DNA of 64,000 bases, from assembly GCF_013868135.1 (NCBI RefSeq), contig NZ_JACEMU010000004.1:1116001-1180000 (forward strand), read 5' to 3'. The notes under the pieces are model-generated. The model was not told where the DNA came from. It saw only the letters and a program-made list of their open reading frames with translations, and searched no databases. Shown one piece after another: positions 36,975 to 46,589 of this stretch; the stretch's first letter is position 1, and every line of letters begins with the position of its first letter. The DNA is from Paracoccus sp. S1E-3 (GTDB taxonomy: Bacteria; Pseudomonadota; Alphaproteobacteria; Rhodobacterales; Rhodobacteraceae). The position numbers were made by a program, and so were the translations under genes.

Positions 36975-37438
36975 CGCGTTTCCGGTGACAGCCCTTCTTC
37001 GGGATCGATGCGCCCGCCCCGCAATAACAGGCAAATCGCTGATGAAAGATGGGCTGTCAGCGGCCCAAGAGCAAGGGGGAGTGATATATCCATTACGGTA
37101 GTGTGGCGGATTGGCGGCAGCCGCGCCTGTTCGATCCGACCCAGGTCGACCACCAGCCGCAAGGGCGCGGGCCGGGCGGGGGCGCGCAGCAGGCCAATGC
37201 CGCGCGCCTCGATCAGGCCGTCAAGCGCGGCAGGGGCGGACGCCACCACATCCCCTCCTACCCGGTCCAGCACGATCCAGTCGTCGCCGACCAGTTGCGC
37301 CCCCTGCCCGATCAACTGCAGGGCGAGTGACGATTTCCCAGCGCCCGACGGCCCGAGGATTAACACCCCCCGCCCGTCCAGCGCCACGGCACTGGCATGA
37401 ATGGTCTCGGTTCGAATCACTTCCGGGCCGTTTTCCAT
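36971..37438 (-). CDS. hprK: HPr kinase/phosphorylase, short alphaproteobacterial form
   Basis: Phosphorylates and dephosphorylates the regulatory serine of HPr. 155 residues, holding only the catalytic domain; Firmicutes enzymes are about 310 and have an extra N-terminal domain. Seen: P-loop GPSGAGKSS (29-37), acidic [10 protein letters not shown] (49-58) and a shortened C-terminus. ATG 37438 is 159 bases from the divergent pckA start. In rhizobia and several Rhodobacterales a chvI-chvG pair intervenes; here it is absent. Confidence 0.94.
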   Translation of the reverse strand: MENGPEVIRTETIHASAVALDGRGVLILGPSGAGKSSLALQLIGQGAQLVGDDWIVLDRVGGDVVASAPAALDGLIEARGIGLLRAPARPAPLRLVVDLGRIEQARLPPIRHTTVMDISLPLALGPLTAHLSSAICLLLRGGRIDPEEGLSPETR

Positions 37439-37476
37439 GGTCGGTTTCTGTCGCCTCCGGCCTTCATTTTACCTCT

Positions 37477-37507
37477 GGTTGCGCTAACTGCGAGTGATTT
37501 CGCTAAC
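37477..37507. promoter_or_regulatory. Tandem LacI-type half-palindromes before pckA
   Basis: GGTTGCGCTAAC (37477-37488) and GATTTCGCTAAC (37496-37507) share CGCTAAC, 19 bases apart. They resemble LacI-family sites with a TTAGCGCTAA core; the Rhodobacter carbon regulator CceR is remembered to use such a site. Confidence 0.4.
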
Positions 37508-37597
37508 ATCTGCCAATGGCCTCTGTTTTCATAAAAACTCCATGTTATAGGGACCGGGACGGACGCTCCTGTCCTTGCCAAGCGGAGATCTCCCCCC

Positions 37598-39196
37598 ATG
37601 TCGCAGCCCCGAGTAAACCCAAATTTCAAGCTGGAAGATCAGGGAATCGAGGGCGTCGGCGCGGTTTATTACAACCTGCTGGAACCCGCCCTGATCGAAC
37701 GCGCCGTCGCCCGCGGTGAAGGCACGCTGGGCCTTGGCGGGGCCTTCCTGGTGTCGACCGGAAAGCATACCGGTCGGTCTCCCAAGGACAAGTTCGTGGT
37801 CCGCACCCCCGATGTCGAGGACAACATCTGGTGGGAAAACAACAAGCCGATGGCGCCCGAGGCGTTTGACCTGCTCTATGCGGACATGCTGGAGCATATG
37901 AAGGGCCGCGAATATTTCGTGCAGGACCTGTATGCAGGCGCCGACCCCGAACAGCGGCTGGACGTGCGCGTGGTGTCGGAACTGGCCTGGCACAATCTGT
38001 TCATCCGCCACCTGCTGCGCCGCCCCGACGCCTCGGAACTGGCCAGTTTCGTGCCTGAATTCACCATCATCAACTGCCCCAGCTTCAAGGCCGACCCGGA
38101 ACGGCACGGGACCCGGACCGAGACCGTGATCGCGCTGAACTTCGACAAGAAGCTGATCCTGATCGGCAACACCGAATATTCGGGCGAGAACAAGAAGGGC
38201 GTGTTCACGCTGATGAACTACATCCTGCCGGCGCGCGGCGTGATGCCGATGCATTGCAGCGCCAACCATGCTGAGGGCGACGAAAACGACGTGGCGATTT
38301 TCTTCGGCCTGTCGGGCACGGGCAAGACAACGCTGTCGGCGGACCCGTCGCGGGTACTGATCGGCGATGACGAACATGGCTGGTCGGACAAGGGCGTCTT
38401 CAACTTCGAAGGCGGCTGCTACGCCAAGACCATCAACCTCTCGCCCGAGGCGGAACCGGAAATCTACGCGACGACCAGCAGGTTCGGCACCGTGATCGAG
38501 AACATGGTCTTCGATCCCGACACGTTGGAATTGGATTTCCGGGACAGCTCGATCACCGAGAACATGCGCGCGGCCTATCCGCTCGACTATATCTCGAATG
38601 CCTCCGAGACCGGCCTGGGCGGCGTTCCGAAGAATGTCATCATGCTGACCTCTGATGCTTACGGGGTGATGCCGCCCATCGCGCGGCTGACCCCGGCGCA
38701 GGCGATGTATCATTTCCTGTCGGGCTTCACCTCGAAGACCCCCGGAACCGAGGTCGGCGTAACCGAGCCGACGCCCACCTTCTCGACCTGCTTCGGTGCG
38801 CCCTTCACACCGCGCCGTCCCGAGGCCTATGGCGCGCTGCTGCAGAAGAAGATCGCCGAGACCGGCGCCACCTGCTGGCTGGTGAATACCGGCTGGACCG
38901 GCGGCGCCTTCGGCACCGGCTCGCGGATGCCGATCAAGGCCACCCGCGCGCTGCTGACCGCCGCGCTCGATGGGTCGCTGAACGCCGCCCAGTTCCGCAA
39001 GGACCCGAATTTCGGCTTCGAGGTCCCGGTCTCGGTTCCCGGTGTCGACGACAAGCTGATGGATCCGCGCCAGACCTGGGCCGATGCTGCGGCCTATGAC
39101 GCGCAGGCGGCGAAGCTGGTGCAGATGTTCTCGGACAATTTCGCGCAATATATCGACAAGGTCGACGATCAGGTGCGGCTGGCCGCCATCGGCTGA
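37598..39196 (+). CDS. pckA: Phosphoenolpyruvate carboxykinase (ATP)
   Basis: Converts oxaloacetate and ATP to phosphoenolpyruvate, CO2 and ADP, the entry step of gluconeogenesis. 532 residues, normal length. Seen: substrate loop [13 protein letters not shown] (54-66), kinase-1a P-loop GLSGTGKTT (237-245) and [10 protein letters not shown] with metal and substrate residues. ATG 37598 follows GCGGAGA. The gene diverges from hprK, suiting carbon-status control. A strong terminator follows. Confidence 0.98.
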   Translation: MSQPRVNPNFKLEDQGIEGVGAVYYNLLEPALIERAVARGEGTLGLGGAFLVSTGKHTGRSPKDKFVVRTPDVEDNIWWENNKPMAPEAFDLLYADMLEHMKGREYFVQDLYAGADPEQRLDVRVVSELAWHNLFIRHLLRRPDASELASFVPEFTIINCPSFKADPERHGTRTETVIALNFDKKLILIGNTEYSGENKKGVFTLMNYILPARGVMPMHCSANHAEGDENDVAIFFGLSGTGKTTLSADPSRVLIGDDEHGWSDKGVFNFEGGCYAKTINLSPEAEPEIYATTSRFGTVIENMVFDPDTLELDFRDSSITENMRAAYPLDYISNASETGLGGVPKNVIMLTSDAYGVMPPIARLTPAQAMYHFLSGFTSKTPGTEVGVTEPTPTFSTCFGAPFTPRRPEAYGALLQKKIAETGATCWLVNTGWTGGAFGTGSRMPIKATRALLTAALDGSLNAAQFRKDPNFGFEVPVSVPGVDDKLMDPRQTWADAAAYDAQAAKLVQMFSDNFAQYIDKVDDQVRLAAIG

Positions 39197-39214
39197 GCAC
39201 CCGGCCAAAACGAC

Positions 39215-39241
39215 AAACGCCCGCCTTTCGGCGGGCGTTTC
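39215..39241 (+). terminator. Intrinsic terminator after pckA
   Basis: AAACGCCCGCC (39215-39225) pairs perfectly with GGCGGGCGTTT (39230-39240), loop TTTC. Confidence 0.93.
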
Positions 39242-39321
39242 CATGTGCGGCTGCGTGAAAAGGTTGCCCTCAGCTTCGCCGCGCAGCAAGTTTGAAATGC
39301 ATAAAAAGTGAGGAGGAGTTC

Positions 39322-40635
39322 ATGCTGCGCATCCTGTCGCGCCCCGCAACCCGTCTGATGGAACGCTGGCTGCCCGACGCATTCGTTTTCGTCGTCATCC
39401 TGACTCTGGTGGTCATGGCGGCCGCCATCGGAATCGAGGGCGCCAACCCCCTTGATATCATCGTCATCTGGGGAGACGGGTTCTGGAAGCTGCTCAGCTT
39501 CGCCATGCAGATGCTGCTGGTGCTGGTCACCGGCTTCATCCTGGCGACCTCGCCGCCGGTCAAGCGGCTGCTGGAATGGCTGGCGGGATTCGCCAGAACC
39601 GCAGGGGCCGCGATCATCATGGTCACGCTGGTCTCGCTGGCGGCCAGTTGGCTGAACTGGGGTTTCGGGCTGGTCGTCGGCGCGATCTTTGCGCGCGAGC
39701 TGGCCCGGCAGGTCAAGGTCGACTACCGGCTGCTGGTGGCCTCGGCCTATTCGGGCTTCGTGGTCTGGCATGGCGGGATTTCGGGATCGATCCCGCTGAC
39801 GGTCGCCACGCCGGAACATTTCACCGAGAGCGTGATCGGCATCATCCCGACCTCGGCCACGATCTTTTCGTGGTGGAACCTGCTGATCGTAGCGCTGATC
39901 TTCGCGACCCTGCCGCTGATCAACTACATGATGATGCCGCGCGAGGAGGAGGTCGTTCTGGTCGATCCGGCCAAGCTGGGCAGCACGACCGACCCCGCCC
40001 CCCTGCCCGCGAACGCCACCCCCGCCGAGCGGCTGGAGAATTCGCGCATCCTGATGTGGGCCATCGGCATTCCGGGGATCATTTGGCTGGTGCAATATTT
40101 TGCCGGCGGCGGCGGGTTGAACCTGGATGTTGTGAACTTCCTGTTCCTGTTCGTGGGCATCATCCTGCACGGCACCGCCCGCAGCCTGCTGGCCGCGCTG
40201 GAGGAAGCCGTGAGGGGCGGCGCGGGCATCGTGCTGCAATTCCCCTTCTATGCGGGGATCATGGCGATCATGACCGGATCGGGACTTGCCGCCACGCTGT
40301 CGGAATGGTTCGTGGCGATCTCCACCGCCGAGACACTGCCGTTCTGGAGCTTCATCTCCGCCGGGATCATCAACATCTTCATCCCCTCGGGCGGGGGGCA
40401 ATGGGCGGTTCAGGCGCCGATCATGCTGCCCGCCGCGCAGGCGCTGAACGCCGACATCCCGAAAGTCATCATGGGGGTGGCCTGGGGCGATGCCTGGACG
40501 AACCTGCTCCAGCCATTCTGGGCGCTGCCGATGCTGGGCATCGCGGGGCTGAAGCCGCGTGACATCATGGGCTTCTGCGTGGTGGCGCTGCTGTTCACCG
40601 GCATCATCATCGGCGCGGTGCTGCTGTTCGCCTGA
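39322..40635 (+). CDS. Short-chain fatty acid transporter, AtoE family
   Basis: 437 residues with ten to twelve membrane helices, family TIGR00366/DcuC-like AtoE, thought to take up short-chain fatty acids such as butyrate or acetoacetate. ATG 39322 follows AGGAGG. Seen: LPDAFVFVVILTLVVM at the N-terminus, SWLNWGFGLVVGAIFAREL, WHGGISGSIPLTVATP, and the terminal NIFIPSGGGQWAVQAP motif typical of the family. Substrate not proven; the presence of hbd and etf nearby is compatible. Confidence 0.9.
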   Translation: MLRILSRPATRLMERWLPDAFVFVVILTLVVMAAAIGIEGANPLDIIVIWGDGFWKLLSFAMQMLLVLVTGFILATSPPVKRLLEWLAGFARTAGAAIIMVTLVSLAASWLNWGFGLVVGAIFARELARQVKVDYRLLVASAYSGFVVWHGGISGSIPLTVATPEHFTESVIGIIPTSATIFSWWNLLIVALIFATLPLINYMMMPREEEVVLVDPAKLGSTTDPAPLPANATPAERLENSRILMWAIGIPGIIWLVQYFAGGGGLNLDVVNFLFLFVGIILHGTARSLLAALEEAVRGGAGIVLQFPFYAGIMAIMTGSGLAATLSEWFVAISTAETLPFWSFISAGIINIFIPSGGGQWAVQAPIMLPAAQALNADIPKVIMGVAWGDAWTNLLQPFWALPMLGIAGLKPRDIMGFCVVALLFTGIIIGAVLLFA

Positions 40636-40642
40636 TATGACA

Positions 40643-40667
40643 ACGCCGCGCCAGAACGGCGCGGCGT
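40643..40667. terminator. GC hairpin between convergent genes
   Basis: ACGCCGCGCC (40643-40652) pairs perfectly with GGCGCGGCGT (40658-40667), loop AGAAC. No strong T-run on either side; probable weak terminator. Confidence 0.6.
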
Positions 40668-40685
40668 ATCCGCTCGTCGCTCGTC

Positions 40686-42476
40686 TCAGATCGCCGCGGT
40701 CGCGGTCTGCAGCCAGGCCTTCGTGTCGGCATCGACCAGCGGGCTGATCCGCGCGAAAACCTCGGCGTGATAGGCGTTCAGCCAGTCCCGCTCCTCGCCC
40801 GACAGCATCCCGGCCTCGATCAGACGGCGGTCGATGGGCACTAAGGTCAGAGTCTCGAAGCCCAGCATATAGCGACCATCGCGGCTTTCGGCCGGCTGGA
40901 CCACCAGCAGGTTCTCGATGCGAATTCCGAACGCACCCTCGCGGTAATAGCCCGGCTCGTTCGACAGGATCATCCCCACCGCCAGCGGCACTTCCGAGGC
41001 GCGGCTGATCCGCGCCGGGCCTTCATGGACGCACAGGGCCGCGCCCACGCCATGACCAGTCCCATGGTCGTAATCCATCCCTGCCACCCACAAGGGCGCG
41101 CGCGCCACCGGGTCCAGATCGCGCCCCGAGACACCCTTTGGAAAACGCAGGCGCGACACACCGATCATGCCCTGCAGCACGCGGGTGAAGGCGTCGCGAA
41201 CCTGCGGGTCCATCTCGCCCACGGCCATGGTGCGGGTGATGTCGGTGGTGCCATTCGGGTATTGGCCGCCCGAATCGACCAGCAACACCTGACCATTCGC
41301 CAGCGGCAGATTGCTGGCCTCGGACACATGGTAATGGGGCAGCGCCGCGTGTGGGCCGACGCCGGCGATGGTGTCGAAACTGATGTCGAGGATCCCGGCC
41401 TCGCGCCGCATCTCCTCCAGCCTGGTGGTTACATCGATTTCAGTCAGCCCACCCGGCGCGGTCCTGTCCAGCCACGCGAGGAAGCGCGCCATCACCGCGC
41501 CATCAGTCAGGTGGGCTGCGCGCATCCCTTCGATTTCGGCGGCGTTTTTCAGCGCCTTCGGCATCACCACCGGGTCGTCGGCGGGGATGACCGTCGTGCC
41601 CTGTTCGGTCAGGATCTGGAACACCGCCTCGGGGGCGGTGGCGGGATCGACACGGACGGTGCCATCCAGCGTCGCCAGCGCGGCCGGAAAACCCGCCGGG
41701 TGGATGATCGAGACCGCGTTGCCCAGATGACGGCGCACCGTTTCGTCGAACTTCGCCGGGTCGGAAAAGACCTGCACCGCGCCGGAATCATCGATCACCG
41801 CAAAGCCCAGAACCACCGGGTTCCGGGGCAGATCCGCCCCGCGGATATTCAAAAGCCAGGCAAGCGAATCAGCCAGCGTGATCACCGCCGCGCCCTGCCC
41901 CGCATCGGTCAGCGCGGCTGCAATCTGCGCGCGCTTCTGCGCCGCCGTTTCGCCCGCCAGCGCATCGTCATGCAGCCGCACCTGTCCCACCGGCGAATCC
42001 GGCCGGTCGGTCCAGATCCGGTCGACGAGGTTTTCGACCGGCACAAGCGCAATGCCCTCGGGGTCCAGCCGCATGCGCAGATCGGAAATTTCGCGATGGG
42101 TGTGCAGCCACGGGTCGAAGCCCACCCGGCCGCCATCGGGCAGCGCCTCGACCAGCCAGTCGCCGGGCTTCACTTCGGGGAAAGGGACAGGGGTGAAATG
42201 GGCCAGATCGACCTCGGCCTTGACCTGCACGCGGTAGCGGCCATCGACGAAAACGCCGGCCCGGTCGGCCGTCACGATGGCCTGCCCCGCGCTGCCCGAG
42301 AATCCGGTCAGCCAGCGCAGGCGCGCATCGGCATCGGCGACATATTCACCCTGATGCGCGTCGGCGCGCGGGATCAGAAAGGCGTCCAGCCCATCGGCCG
42401 CCATAAGCTTGCGCAGCGCGGCGAGGCGCGGGGGATGTTTCGCGGGATCGGCAATCTCGGTGAAGGTCTGAAACAT
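40686..42476 (-). CDS. M24 family aminopeptidase P (Xaa-Pro)
   Basis: 596 residues, the long three-domain type. It removes N-terminal residues preceding proline, in the cytosol. The catalytic pita-bread domain occupies about 310-540. Metal ligands are seen in VDSGGQYPNGTTDITRT (two aspartates), HGTGHGVGAALCVHEGP (histidine), ILSNEPGYY (glutamate) and IRIENLLVV (glutamate). ATG 42476 is chosen because AGG lies six bases upstream of it; the ATG at 42482 is too close. It is the last gene of the cobS-cobT unit. Confidence 0.94.
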   Translation of the reverse strand: MFQTFTEIADPAKHPPRLAALRKLMAADGLDAFLIPRADAHQGEYVADADARLRWLTGFSGSAGQAIVTADRAGVFVDGRYRVQVKAEVDLAHFTPVPFPEVKPGDWLVEALPDGGRVGFDPWLHTHREISDLRMRLDPEGIALVPVENLVDRIWTDRPDSPVGQVRLHDDALAGETAAQKRAQIAAALTDAGQGAAVITLADSLAWLLNIRGADLPRNPVVLGFAVIDDSGAVQVFSDPAKFDETVRRHLGNAVSIIHPAGFPAALATLDGTVRVDPATAPEAVFQILTEQGTTVIPADDPVVMPKALKNAAEIEGMRAAHLTDGAVMARFLAWLDRTAPGGLTEIDVTTRLEEMRREAGILDISFDTIAGVGPHAALPHYHVSEASNLPLANGQVLLVDSGGQYPNGTTDITRTMAVGEMDPQVRDAFTRVLQGMIGVSRLRFPKGVSGRDLDPVARAPLWVAGMDYDHGTGHGVGAALCVHEGPARISRASEVPLAVGMILSNEPGYYREGAFGIRIENLLVVQPAESRDGRYMLGFETLTLVPIDRRLIEAGMLSGEERDWLNAYHAEVFARISPLVDADTKAWLQTATAAI

Positions 42477-42495
42477 GGTCATCCTGTCGGGTCGG

Positions 42496-43371
42496 TTAAT
42501 GCGGGTCGCCCTGTGCCGCTTCCGCGGGCTGAAGCGACCAGCCATCATCTGTCCAGTAAAGGATCTGATGGGGCGCGACGGCATGGGCCGGGCTCTCACC
42601 GCCCTGGGCCGCGAGGATGTCCAGCAGGCGCATCGCCTCGGCGTCGGCGGTATTGGCGTAGATCACCACATTGCGGGCGGCGAACAGCGCCGCGGGCGGC
42701 GCGCCGAATTCGTCCTGAATATCGTCCCAGAGACCGGACAGGAAATAGGTGCTCGCCTCGTAATTGCCGTCCAGCTGCAGCTGGAACAGCTTGTCGTCGA
42801 TGGACCCGATCTGAAGGTCGCGCTCGTGGCAATAGCGGGCGAGATCCTGCATCGCCCGCTGGCGGGCCGCGTCCATGTCCAGACCGGCCTCGGCCAGTTC
42901 CGCTTCGGAAACCGAGCGCATCATCTGCGGCGAATCCTGCATCAGGATCACGTTCAGCCCGGTGCGCAGCGGCTGATACCAGAAGGGCAGCGGCTGATCG
43001 TCGGGCAGCCCGGCATCGCGTAATTGCGCCCGAACGGCGTCGATATAGTCCGGGCCCTTCAGCACCGGCAGCAGGTAGATCGCTTCCTCGGACGGCTCGC
43101 TCAGGGCCTGGTCCAGATAGTGCTTCACCGCCTGATCGTCTTCCATCTGCTGCAATACCGCCAGCACATCCTCGACATCCAGCGCCACTTGGCCGCCGCT
43201 ATAATAGCGCAGATTGACCGTTCCGCCGTCAAAATCCGCCGCCGCGATATCCTCGCGCAGGCGGGCGAAGGCGGCGATTTTCGGGCCGATCAGATCGGCC
43301 GAGGCCAGATCTTCGGCCGAGATTTCCAACGCAACCTCGCGCTCAGCCGGATCGTTCGGCTTGTCTGCCAT
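42496..43371 (-). CDS. Unknown 291-residue protein in the cobST unit
   Basis: I do not recognise it firmly. It is an acidic, soluble protein, with no signal peptide or helix. Segments such as NVILMQDSPQMMRSVSEAEL followed by ARQRAMQDLARYCHER recall the DUF1444 (YtpQ) pattern, in which a substrate-like loop precedes an ALENL-type helix. The second half has LFAARNVVIYANTADAEAMR. ATG 43371 lies two bases after the cobT stop, so it is surely co-translated with cobT. The M24 gene follows at 19 bases. Confidence 0.8.
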   Translation of the reverse strand: MADKPNDPAEREVALEISAEDLASADLIGPKIAAFARLREDIAAADFDGGTVNLRYYSGGQVALDVEDVLAVLQQMEDDQAVKHYLDQALSEPSEEAIYLLPVLKGPDYIDAVRAQLRDAGLPDDQPLPFWYQPLRTGLNVILMQDSPQMMRSVSEAELAEAGLDMDAARQRAMQDLARYCHERDLQIGSIDDKLFQLQLDGNYEASTYFLSGLWDDIQDEFGAPPAALFAARNVVIYANTADAEAMRLLDILAAQGGESPAHAVAPHQILYWTDDGWSLQPAEAAQGDPH

Positions 43372-43373
43372 GG

Positions 43374-45242
43374 CTACCTCGTCCCCACGCGTGAACGCCC
43401 CATGGCCCGCGCGCGCTGGCGTGGGTCGGATTCGAACAGGCCGGCAAGCTGTTCGGTCATCGCGCCGCCTAGTTGCTCGGCATCGGTGATGGTGACGGCG
43501 CGTTCATAATAGCGCGTCACGTCATGACCGATGCCGATGGCCAGCAGTTCGACCTGCCGGCGCTTCTCGATCATGGCAATCACGTCCCGCAGGTGCTTTT
43601 CCAGATAGTTCGCCGGGTTGACCGACAGGGTCGAATCATCGACCGGCGCCCCGTCGGAAATCACCATCAGGATCTTGCGCGCCTCTGGCCGCTTGACCAG
43701 TCGGCGATGCGCCCATTCCAGCGCCTCGCCATCGATGTTTTCCTTCAGCAGGCCTTCCTTCATCATCAGCCCGAGATTGGGGCGGACCCGCCGCCAGGGC
43801 GCATCCGCCCCTTTGTAAATAATGTGGCGAAGGTCGTTCAGGCGTCCGGGCAGCGCGGGGCGGTTTTCCTTCAGCCACAGCTCGCGGCTTTGGCCGCCCT
43901 TCCAGGCGCGGGTGGTGAAGCCAAGGATTTCCACCTTGACCTGCGACCGTTCCAGCGTGCGGGCCAGCACATCGGCGCAGATCGCGGCGATGCTGATCGG
44001 CCGCCCCCGCATCGAGCCGGAGTTGTCGATCAGCAGCGTCACCACGGTGTCGCGGAACTCGGTGTCCTTTTCGACCTTGAAGGACAAAGGCGTCGTCGGA
44101 TTGGCGACCACGCGGGCCAGTCGCCCGGCATCGAGCACGCCTTCTTCCTTGTCGAATTCCCAACTGCGGTTCTGCTGGGCCTGCAGGCGCCGCTGCAACT
44201 TGTTGGCCAGCCGGCTGACCGCGCCGCGCAACGGTTCAAGCTGCTTGTCCAGATAGGCGCGCAGGCGTTCCAGCTCCGCCGGCTCGGCCAGATCCTCGGC
44301 CCTGATCTCCTCGTCATAGGCCTGCGTGAAGACCTTGTAATCGGCGCTGGCATCGCTGACCGGGGGCGGCAATTCCTGCGGCATCTCGCTGTCGGGCATG
44401 TCGGCTTCTTCCGACATCATCTCCTCGGACGAATCGTCCATCGACACCTGCGCCTGACGTTCGTCCTGCGTGCGTTCCTGACTGCGCTCGGGCGAGGCTT
44501 CGCTGTCCTCGCTTTCGTCCTGATCGCGGGACTGGTTGTCGCCGGATTCGGGGTCGGGTTCCGCGTCTTCGCTGGCATCGTCTTCGGGTTCGGCGTCCGG
44601 GTCCTCGCCCAGCTGGTCGCCATAGCCCAGATCCTCGATCATCTGGCGCGCCAGCCTTGCAAAGGCGGCCTGATCGTCGAGCGTCGTGCGCGCCGCTTCC
44701 AGCACATGGCCGGCCTGCTGGCTGACGAAGGGGCGCCACAATTCGGCCGCATGGGCGGCGGCGGGCGGCAGCGGGCGGCCGGTCGCCGCCTCGCGCAGCA
44801 GATAGCCCGCGGCGACCGCCAGCGGCACATCGGCAGGCTGCTTGACCTGACCGTAACCGCGACGCTCGGCCTCGGCGCCCATGCGGGCATCGATATTGGA
44901 CAGGGCGCCCGGCATGTCGCGCGCGCCGCGCGCCTCGACCCGCGCGGTCTCGACCGCCTCGAAGATCTCGCGCGCCATCGGACCGGCGGGGGCGTATTTC
45001 GCATGGGTCGCCGGGTCGTGATGGCGCAGCCGCATCGCCAGCGCATCGGCGGTGCCGCGCGCCTGCACAATCTCATCCCGCGTCATGCGGCGCGAGACCT
45101 GAGGCAGCCGCATCGTATCGCCCGACACGCCCGAGGGGTCGGCGGTGAAGGTCACGTTCAGCTCGGCCTCATCCGCCAGCGCACGGGTGGCCTCGGTGAG
45201 TGCCTTCTTGAAGGGATCGGCGGGGTTGTCGGATTTGTTCAT
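43374..45242 (-). CDS. cobT: Aerobic cobaltochelatase subunit CobT
   Basis: VWA-domain subunit that, with the AAA+ CobS, drives cobalt insertion by CobN into hydrogenobyrinic acid diamide in aerobic B12 synthesis. 622 residues: N-terminal helical domain (1-200), acidic linker rich in Asp/Glu/Ser (211-290), then the VWA domain with MIDAS D406-N-S-G-S410 in LLIDNSGSM. The VWA region keeps [12 protein letters not shown]. It starts three bases after the 80-codon gene ends. CobN is not in the window. Confidence 0.97.
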   Translation of the reverse strand: MNKSDNPADPFKKALTEATRALADEAELNVTFTADPSGVSGDTMRLPQVSRRMTRDEIVQARGTADALAMRLRHHDPATHAKYAPAGPMAREIFEAVETARVEARGARDMPGALSNIDARMGAEAERRGYGQVKQPADVPLAVAAGYLLREAATGRPLPPAAAHAAELWRPFVSQQAGHVLEAARTTLDDQAAFARLARQMIEDLGYGDQLGEDPDAEPEDDASEDAEPDPESGDNQSRDQDESEDSEASPERSQERTQDERQAQVSMDDSSEEMMSEEADMPDSEMPQELPPPVSDASADYKVFTQAYDEEIRAEDLAEPAELERLRAYLDKQLEPLRGAVSRLANKLQRRLQAQQNRSWEFDKEEGVLDAGRLARVVANPTTPLSFKVEKDTEFRDTVVTLLIDNSGSMRGRPISIAAICADVLARTLERSQVKVEILGFTTRAWKGGQSRELWLKENRPALPGRLNDLRHIIYKGADAPWRRVRPNLGLMMKEGLLKENIDGEALEWAHRRLVKRPEARKILMVISDGAPVDDSTLSVNPANYLEKHLRDVIAMIEKRRQVELLAIGIGHDVTRYYERAVTITDAEQLGGAMTEQLAGLFESDPRQRARAMGRSRVGTR

Positions 45243-45245
45243 GCT

Positions 45246-45488
45246 TCAACCTGTGCTTTTCGCCGCGTTCCGTCCGGTGTCCGCGTCACTATTCAAAAGC
45301 GGGTCCCGGCGCGGCAGTCCAGTTCGATGGGCACAAGCGGCTCGTGCGGGGGCACGGTTGCTGTCCGAATACAGCGGCTTGAACACGAACTGCTCCATCG
45401 GCTGAAAACGAGGGGCGGCCTCGACCCGCACAAGCGGCGCGCTGGCGAAAAGTGCCAGCAGGCTGCAGGCGATGGCCGCGCCGCCCAT
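45246..45488 (-). CDS. Small exported or anchored protein between cobS and cobT
   Basis: 80 residues, ATG 45488 overlapping the cobS stop (TGATG) and ending three bases before cobT. Residues 2-25 are a signal peptide or membrane anchor (AAIACSLLALFASAPLVRVEA). The remainder has FVFKPLYSDSNRAPARAAC and a charged, Ser/Asp/Arg-rich tail. The PLYSDSNRAPA piece loosely recalls PLFSxSRRP segments of secretion accessory proteins; this is a weak resemblance. No known family. The tight packing argues that it is a real gene. Confidence 0.68.
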   Translation of the reverse strand: MGGAAIACSLLALFASAPLVRVEAAPRFQPMEQFVFKPLYSDSNRAPARAACAHRTGLPRRDPLLNSDADTGRNAAKSTG

Positions 45489-46465
45489 CACCCCGCCTTT
45501 GCCGCAGCGCTTTCCGGCAGTTCCTCGTCGAACAGGCGCTGATAGAATTCGGCCACGGTCTGGCGCTCCAGCTCGTCACACTTGTTCAGGAAGGTCAGCC
45601 GGAAGGCGTAGCCCACATTGTCGAAGATGCGCGCGTTCTGCGCCCATGAGATCACCGTGCGCGGCGACATGACCGTCGAGAGGTCGCCCTGCATGAAGGC
45701 GGTGCGGGTCAGGTCGGCCAGCGTGACCATCTGGTTGATGATCTTGCGGCCCTTTTCATTGTTGTAATTCGGGTTCTTGGCCAGGACGATGGCGGCCTCG
45801 GCATCATGCGACAGATAGTTCAGCGTCGAGACCAGCGACCAGCGGTCCATCTGACCCTGGTTGATCTGCTGGGTGCCGTGATAAAGCCCGGTCGTGTCAC
45901 CCAGACCCACTGTGTTCGCCGTCGCAAACAGACGGAAAAACGGGTTCGGCGTAATCACCTCGTTCTGGTCCAGCAGGGTCAGCTTGCCGTCGGCTTCCAG
46001 CACGCGCTGGATCACGAACATCACATCGGCGCGGCCGGCATCGTATTCGTCGAACACGATGGCGGTCGGGTTGCGCAGCGCCCAGGGCAGGATGCCCTCG
46101 TGGAAAACCGTGACCTGCTTGCCATCGACCAGCTTGATCGCGTCCTTGCCGATCAGGTCGATCCGGCTGACATGGCTGTCGAGGTTCACGCGCACGCAGG
46201 GCCAGTTCAGCCGCGCCGCCACCTGCTCGATATGGGTGGACTTGCCGGTGCCGTGATAGCCCTGGATCATCACCCGGCGGTTATAGGCAAAGCCGGCCAG
46301 AATCGCCAGGGTCGTGTCGGGATCGAACTTGTAGGTCGAATCGATATCGGGCACGCGTTCGGTGCGTTCGGCAAACCCCTTGACCTTCATGTCGCTGTCC
46401 AGCCCGAAGACCTCGCGCAGGTCGATTTCCTCGGTCGGTTTCGCGTTCGCGTCCAGATCGGCCAT
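45488..46465 (-). CDS. cobS: Aerobic cobaltochelatase subunit CobS
   Basis: A MoxR-type AAA+ ATPase partnering CobT. 325 residues from ATG 46465, as expected for the family; the frame stays open further upstream, but without a ribosome site. Seen: [22 protein letters not shown] start, Walker [11 protein letters not shown], Walker [17 protein letters not shown], sensor [17 protein letters not shown] and arginine finger region. The first gene of a five-gene unit that includes cobT. Confidence 0.97.
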   Translation of the reverse strand: MADLDANAKPTEEIDLREVFGLDSDMKVKGFAERTERVPDIDSTYKFDPDTTLAILAGFAYNRRVMIQGYHGTGKSTHIEQVAARLNWPCVRVNLDSHVSRIDLIGKDAIKLVDGKQVTVFHEGILPWALRNPTAIVFDEYDAGRADVMFVIQRVLEADGKLTLLDQNEVITPNPFFRLFATANTVGLGDTTGLYHGTQQINQGQMDRWSLVSTLNYLSHDAEAAIVLAKNPNYNNEKGRKIINQMVTLADLTRTAFMQGDLSTVMSPRTVISWAQNARIFDNVGYAFRLTFLNKCDELERQTVAEFYQRLFDEELPESAAAKAG

Positions 46466-46589
46466 GGCCTTGCCCTTTCCCAGAATGTCGCAAGTTTGAT
46501 GAAGCATTCGCGCGCCCGGCGCAAGCATCGGCAGGCTGGAACCTTCGCCTTCGGGCGGTATTATGCACGGGAACAGGAAAGGATTTCGG

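Noticed and set aside
41025..45542. Long plus-strand open frames opposite the M24 gene and cobT
   Set aside because: Mirror-frame artefacts of GC-rich genes; proteins lack hydrophobic cores or motifs.
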